Source: Streptomyces rugosispiralis
GTDB taxonomy: Bacteria > Actinomycetota > Actinomycetes > Streptomycetales > Streptomycetaceae
Assembly (NCBI RefSeq): GCF_024505145.1
Contig: NZ_JANIAA010000036.1
Location: 1-64,000, forward strand
Length of the DNA: 64,000 nt
Direction of reading: 5' to 3'
Part shown: positions 60,252 to 64,000 of the stretch, in pieces
Numbering within the stretch: position 1 is the first letter of the stretch
Layout: every line of letters starts with the position of its first letter
Notes under the pieces: model-generated
Told to the model about the DNA's origin: nothing
What the model saw: the letters and a program-made list of their open reading frames with translations, nothing else
Database searches by the model: none
Position numbers and translations under genes: made by a program

Positions 60252-61064
60252 CTAGCTGTTGGCCGGTCGTGCGGCAGCGGGCCTCGCCGCGGAGCCGGCC
60301 GCGCCGTCGGGCTGCTCGCCCCGCGCCGCGCCGCCCGCCCCGGCGCCCCGCGCCGCCGCCTTGGCCCGGGCCTCCTCCGCGGCGCGCTCCACCTTCTCCG
60401 GCGCGACGAAGCGGTAGCCCACGTTCCGCACCGTGCCGATCAGGGACTCGTGCTCCGGGCCCAGCTTGGCGCGCAGCCGCCGGACGTGGACGTCCACGGT
60501 GCGGGTGCCGCCGAAGTAGTCGTAGCCCCAGACCTCCTGGAGCAGCTGCGCCCGGGTGAAGACCCGGCCGGGGTGCTGGGCGAGGTACTTCAGCAGCTCG
60601 AACTCCTTGAATGTGAGATCGAGCACACGCCCCTTGAGCTTGGCGCTGTAGGTGGCCTCGTCGACCGACAGATCGCCGTTGCGGATCTCCATCGGGCTGT
60701 CGTCGGTGGTGATCTGCTGACGGCCCATGGCCAGCCGCAGCCGGGCCTCGACCTCCGCCGGGCCCGCGGTGTCCAGCAGGACGTCGTCGACGCCCCAGTC
60801 GGCGGTGACGGCCGCGAGCCCGCCCTCGGTCACCACCAGGATCAGCGGACAGCCGGGGCCGGTGGACCGCAGCAGCTGGCACAGGCTGCGCACCTGCGGA
60901 AGATCGCGGCGGCCGTCGATCAGGATGACGTCGGCGCCCGGGGTGTCCACCAGGGCGGGACCCTCGGCGGGGGCCACCCGCACGCTGTGCAGTAGCAGGC
61001 CGAGGGCGGGGAGCACCTCCGTCGAGGGCTGGAGTGCGTTGGTCAGCAGCAGGAGGGAACTCAT
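60252..61064 (-). CDS. glnR: Global nitrogen regulator GlnR
   Basis: 270-aa orphan OmpR-type regulator controlling nitrogen assimilation (glnA, amtB and others). The N terminus [20 protein letters not shown] and the DNA-binding part ([37 protein letters not shown]) are near-identical to the S. coelicolor protein as I recall it. The receiver keeps Asp in [11 protein letters not shown] but lacks the usual phosphorylation pocket acids, as known for GlnR. An extra Ala/Arg-rich tail (~45 aa, [13 protein letters not shown]) is longer than I recall. ATG 61064. The 255-bp upstream gap shows no gene. Confidence 0.95.
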   Translation of the reverse strand: MSSLLLLTNALQPSTEVLPALGLLLHSVRVAPAEGPALVDTPGADVILIDGRRDLPQVRSLCQLLRSTGPGCPLILVVTEGGLAAVTADWGVDDVLLDTAGPAEVEARLRLAMGRQQITTDDSPMEIRNGDLSVDEATYSAKLKGRVLDLTFKEFELLKYLAQHPGRVFTRAQLLQEVWGYDYFGGTRTVDVHVRRLRAKLGPEHESLIGTVRNVGYRFVAPEKVERAAEEARAKAAARGAGAGGAARGEQPDGAAGSAARPAAARPANS

Positions 61065-61319
61065 CGTCCATCACCTGCCCCGGCCGTCTTCTCGAGGTTG
61101 TGCACGCTTCGCTCGCCCATTACGTCGGTTCCTCCTCGGTCCCTTGCGAGAGGGGCACCTCCCAGGCCGTGCCCGGGGGAGTCTGCGGCTACTACTTCGT
61201 ACGGTCACGCTCCGCGCCCTTGGAGCGACGGTGCGCTCAAACGCGCACTCCCGCCCTGAAAGCACAAAAGGACCCGGGGGCTACGTTGCCCGGATCCTCT
61301 TCACGACAGAATAACCCAC

Positions 61320-62312
61320 ATGACATGCGCCGGAGAGGCTCAATCTGCTCCCCGTTGTCCTTCCGCGGTCACCACGGGAGGGCAACGGGCCATGCTGCTG
61401 ACCGATGACGGGGTCTCGATCGAGGCGCGCTACGAACCTTCCCCGGGGGTCGGCACCGAACCCTCCGGCCAGCTCGCGCTGGTGGTCGGACACGGCTTCT
61501 CCGGCGCCCTGGAGCGCCCCGCGCTGCGACGGGTGGCATCGGCGTTTCACCAGCGTACGGCCGTGATCACATTCTCGTTCCGGGGTCATGGGCGGTCCGG
61601 CGGACGGTCCACGGTCGGCGATCGCGAGGTGCTGGACCTGGCCGCGGCGGTGCGCTGGGCGCGCCGGCTCGGACATCGGCGGGTGGCCACGGTCGGCTTC
61701 TCGATGGGCGGCTCGGTGGTGATCCGGCAGGCGGCGCTCTACGGGAAGGCCGATGCAATCCAGCCGTTGCAAGACGTACATCAGGGGGAGCGCACAGGGC
61801 GCGCGGCGGGGCGCACGGACGGTGTGCTCGGGTTCCCCGGGGAGGTGCTCGGGTCCCCCGGGGAGGTGCTCGGGTCCCCCGGGGAGGTGACCGACGCCCT
61901 CGCCGGGCCGGTCGACGGCGCCGCGCCCGATGCCGTCGTCGCCGTGAGCTCACCGGCCCGCTGGTACTACCGGGGCACCGCGCCCATGCGGCGGCTCCAC
62001 TGGGCGATCACCCGGCCGACGGGGCGGCTGGTCTCCCGCTACGGGCTGCGCACCCGGATCGACCCGCGCGGCTGGGCCGTCGATCCGCTGTCCCCGGTGG
62101 CCGCGGCGCCGCTGATCGCGCCGACGCCGCTGCTGATCGTGCACGGCGACCGGGACCCGTACTTCCCGCTGGACCATCCCCGGATGCTGGCGTCGGCGGC
62201 GGACCCGTCCACCTCGGAGCTGTGGATCGAGCCGGGCTACGGCCACGCCGAGACCGCCGCCTCCGCCGATCTGCTGGCCCGCATCGCCGACTGGGCCGCG
62301 GCCCACGCCTGA
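61320..62312 (+). CDS. Alpha/beta hydrolase with repeat-expanded insertion
   Basis: 330-aa hydrolase: oxyanion region VVGHGFSGALERP, nucleophile elbow VGFSMGGSVV, acid HGDRDPYF, His GYGHAE. Between the elbow and PDAVVAVSSPARWYY is an inserted ~50-aa stretch (nt ~61760-61910) with VLGFPGE and two VLGSPGE repeats, encoded by a 21-bp x 3 tandem (about 61828-61890). Its lower-GC start (GATGCAATCCAGC) contrasts with the rest. ATG 61320 with a -10-like CAGAAT seven nt before it suggests a leaderless start. Function unknown; it looks housekeeping in this glnR neighbourhood. Confidence 0.85.
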   Translation: MTCAGEAQSAPRCPSAVTTGGQRAMLLTDDGVSIEARYEPSPGVGTEPSGQLALVVGHGFSGALERPALRRVASAFHQRTAVITFSFRGHGRSGGRSTVGDREVLDLAAAVRWARRLGHRRVATVGFSMGGSVVIRQAALYGKADAIQPLQDVHQGERTGRAAGRTDGVLGFPGEVLGSPGEVLGSPGEVTDALAGPVDGAAPDAVVAVSSPARWYYRGTAPMRRLHWAITRPTGRLVSRYGLRTRIDPRGWAVDPLSPVAAAPLIAPTPLLIVHGDRDPYFPLDHPRMLASAADPSTSELWIEPGYGHAETAASADLLARIADWAAAHA

Positions 62313-62330
62313 GCCCGTCCCCGAACGGTC

Positions 62331-62410
62331 GCCCATTCGGGTTCCGCCACCGGCCATTCGGGTTCCGCCCCGGCCATTCGGTTTCCGCCCCGGCTATTCG
62401 GGTTCCGCCA
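62331..62410. repeat. 20-bp tandem repeat (4 copies) over the ABC exporter stop codon
   Basis: Four 20-bp units of the CGGCCATTCGGGTTCCGCCC type (62331, 62351, 62371, 62391). The minus-strand stop TAG of the ABC gene (62394-62396) lies in the last unit; the other units read TGG at that position, so a single base makes the stop. The repeat fills the gap between the hydrolase and ABC genes. Confidence 0.9.
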
Positions 62411-64000
62411 CCGGCTCCGCGAACTGGGACGCGTACAGCCGCGCATACGCACCCCCGGCCGCGAGCAGCGCGTCGTGCGAGCCCTGCTCCACGATCCGCC
62501 CCGACTCCATCACCAGGATCACGTCCGCGTCCCGGATGGTCGACAGCCGGTGGGCGATCACGAAGCTCGTACGGCCGCTGCGCAGCGAGGCCATCGCCCG
62601 CTGGATGAGGACCTCGGTACGGGTGTCGACCGAGCTGGTGGCCTCGTCCAGCACCAGGATCGACGGCTCGGAGAGGAACGCCCTGGCGATCGTGATCAGC
62701 TGCTTCTCACCGGCGCTGACGTTGGAGCCCTCTTCGTCGATCACCGTGTCGTAGCCGTCCGGCAGCATCCTTACGAAGCGGTCCACATAGGTGGCCTTCG
62801 CCGCCGCCACGATCCGCTCGGAGCTCGCCCCCTCCGCGCCGTACGCGATGTTCTCGGCGATCGTCCCCCCGAACAGCCAGGTGTCCTGGAGCACCATCCC
62901 GATATGGGAGCGCAGTTCCTCCCGTGACATCGCGGCGATGTCCACCCCGTCCAGCGTGATCCGCCCGCCGCTGACCTCGTAGAACCGCATCAGCAGATTG
63001 ACCAGCGTGGTCTTCCCGGCGCCGGTCGGGCCGACGATGGCCACGGTCTGGCCCGGCCGCACCGACAGCGAAAGACCCTCGATGAGCGGCGTGTCCGGCT
63101 GGTAGCGGAAGGAGACCTCCTCGAACGCGACCTGCCCGCGCACCTCCTCCGGCCGCCGCGCGTCCACCGGCTCCACGCTCTGCTCGGGCGCGTCCAGCAA
63201 CTCGAAGACCCGCTCGGCCGAGGCCACGCCCGACTGCACCATGTTGGCCATGGACGCCACCTGGGTGAGCGGCTGGCTGAACTGCCGGGAGTACTGGACG
63301 AACGCCTGGACATCGCCGATCGACAGCGCGCCGGAGGCCACCCGGAGCCCGCCGACCACGGCCACCAGCACATAGTTGAGGTTGCCGATGAACATCATCG
63401 AGGGCTGGATCAGACCGGAGATGAACTGGGCCCGGAAGCCGGCCGCGTAGAGCTTGTCGTTCTGCTCCCGGAAGGCCTGCGCGGACTCCTTCTCCCGCCC
63501 GAAGACCTTCACCAGCGCATGGCCGGTGTACATCTCCTCGATATGGGCGTTGAGCTTGCCCGTGGTCTTCCACTGCTGCACGAACTGCGGCTGGGCGCGC
63601 TTGCCGACGCGCGTGGTCACCCACACCGAGACCGGGACGGTGATCAGCGCCACCAGCGCCAGCAGCGGCGAGATCCAGAACATCATCGACAGCACGCCCA
63701 CGATCGTCAGCAGCGAGGCCATGATCTGGCTGAGGGTCTGCTGGAGCGTCTGCTGGATGTTGTCGATGTCGTTGGTGGCGCGGGAGAGCACCTCGCCGCG
63801 CGACTGCTTGTCGAAGTACGCCAGCGGCAGCCGCGCCAGCTTGTGCTCCACGTCCTCGCGCAGCCGGAAGACCGCGCGCTGGACGACGACGGTCGCCACC
63901 CGCGCCTGGATCAGGCCCAGGAGCGCGGCGGCCGCGTACAGCGCCGTGACCCACAGCAGTACGACGCCGACCGCGTGGAAGTCGATGCCCTGGCCGGGGG
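62394..64000 (-). CDS. ABC exporter, fused TM and ATPase domains (5' end beyond the window)
   Basis: About 535 residues are visible; the start lies past 64000. TM region: [20 protein letters not shown] (coupling-helix area), [38 protein letters not shown]. Nucleotide-binding domain: Walker [11 protein letters not shown]-loop VLQDTWLF, signature VSAGEKQL (VSAGE rather than LSGGQ), Walker [14 protein letters not shown]-loop IAHRLSTI. The degenerate-type signature is typical of the second half of actinobacterial heterodimeric exporters, so the partner is probably the gene beyond the edge. The C terminus ends EPVAEPE within the repeat. Confidence 0.93.
   Translation of the reverse strand, partial: PGQGIDFHAVGVVLLWVTALYAAAALLGLIQARVATVVVQRAVFRLREDVEHKLARLPLAYFDKQSRGEVLSRATNDIDNIQQTLQQTLSQIMASLLTIVGVLSMMFWISPLLALVALITVPVSVWVTTRVGKRAQPQFVQQWKTTGKLNAHIEEMYTGHALVKVFGREKESAQAFREQNDKLYAAGFRAQFISGLIQPSMMFIGNLNYVLVAVVGGLRVASGALSIGDVQAFVQYSRQFSQPLTQVASMANMVQSGVASAERVFELLDAPEQSVEPVDARRPEEVRGQVAFEEVSFRYQPDTPLIEGLSLSVRPGQTVAIVGPTGAGKTTLVNLLMRFYEVSGGRITLDGVDIAAMSREELRSHIGMVLQDTWLFGGTIAENIAYGAEGASSERIVAAAKATYVDRFVRMLPDGYDTVIDEEGSNVSAGEKQLITIARAFLSEPSILVLDEATSSVDTRTEVLIQRAMASLRSGRTSFVIAHRLSTIRDADVILVMESGRIVEQGSHDALLAAGGAYARLYASQFAEPVAEPE

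Overview
The window is about 70% GC with strong third-position bias, GTG/TTG starts, TANNNT -10 boxes placed 6-7 nt before start codons, and a signature gene set (sigE-cseABC, disA, radA, glnR, Scr1-type XRE plus DUF397 pairs). It is Streptomyces chromosome. No transposase, phage structural gene, tRNA, rRNA or CRISPR array was seen.

Layout. 0.1-2.2 kb: a Trp leader peptide with attenuator, trpS, and convergent proC. 2.5-9.9 kb: a secreted Cys-containing protein, a SulP transporter, an SH3-like secreted protein and two tandem PknB-type kinases with propeller sensor domains. 10-15.5 kb: ilvD, a TetR regulator coupled to a sugar-phosphate-isomerase-like gene, ppx/gppA and an uncharacterised Cys-rich protein. 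15.5-23 kb: a sigma-like/anti-sigma-like/BACON fusion, radA, disA (c-di-AMP synthase), a Gly-rich membrane protein and mutY. 23.2-26.6 kb: the cell-envelope stress operon sigE-cseA-cseB-cseC. 26.7-30.9 kb: a VOC protein with AraC regulator, a DHA2 efflux pump with divergent TetR and a long shared inverted repeat, and an M23 peptidase.

31-40 kb is the accessory part. It holds a bacterial NACHT-LRR (NLR-like) protein followed by a second STAND ATPase with TPRs and two TTA codons. Next come a whiJ/abaA-like locus (broken RsbW-like ATPase, TTA-containing XRE, DUF397) and a two-gene cassette (39-aa Pro-rich peptide plus PCMT-like methyltransferase). The cassette is bracketed by two copies of a covarying hairpin element. 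From 40 kb: MFS pump and hydrolase with divergent AraC, an OYE-type flavin oxidoreductase, an RRM protein and an LmeA/DUF2993 protein.

46.5-64 kb: a two-component system divergent from a lipoprotein/adaptor/MacB-type ABC operon, a 42-aa basic peptide with an ABC exporter, an MprAB-like system with a PDZ-less HtrA protease and an 11-bp-phased direct-repeat operator, gene remnants, a LacI regulator, glnR, a hydrolase, and an ABC exporter that runs off the right edge.

A notable property of the strain is tandem duplication at gene ends. Five genes carry a short tandem repeat over or touching the stop codon. Two convergent intergenic gaps hold 25-bp x 8 and 51-bp x 9 arrays enclosed by the same GC-rich inverted arms.
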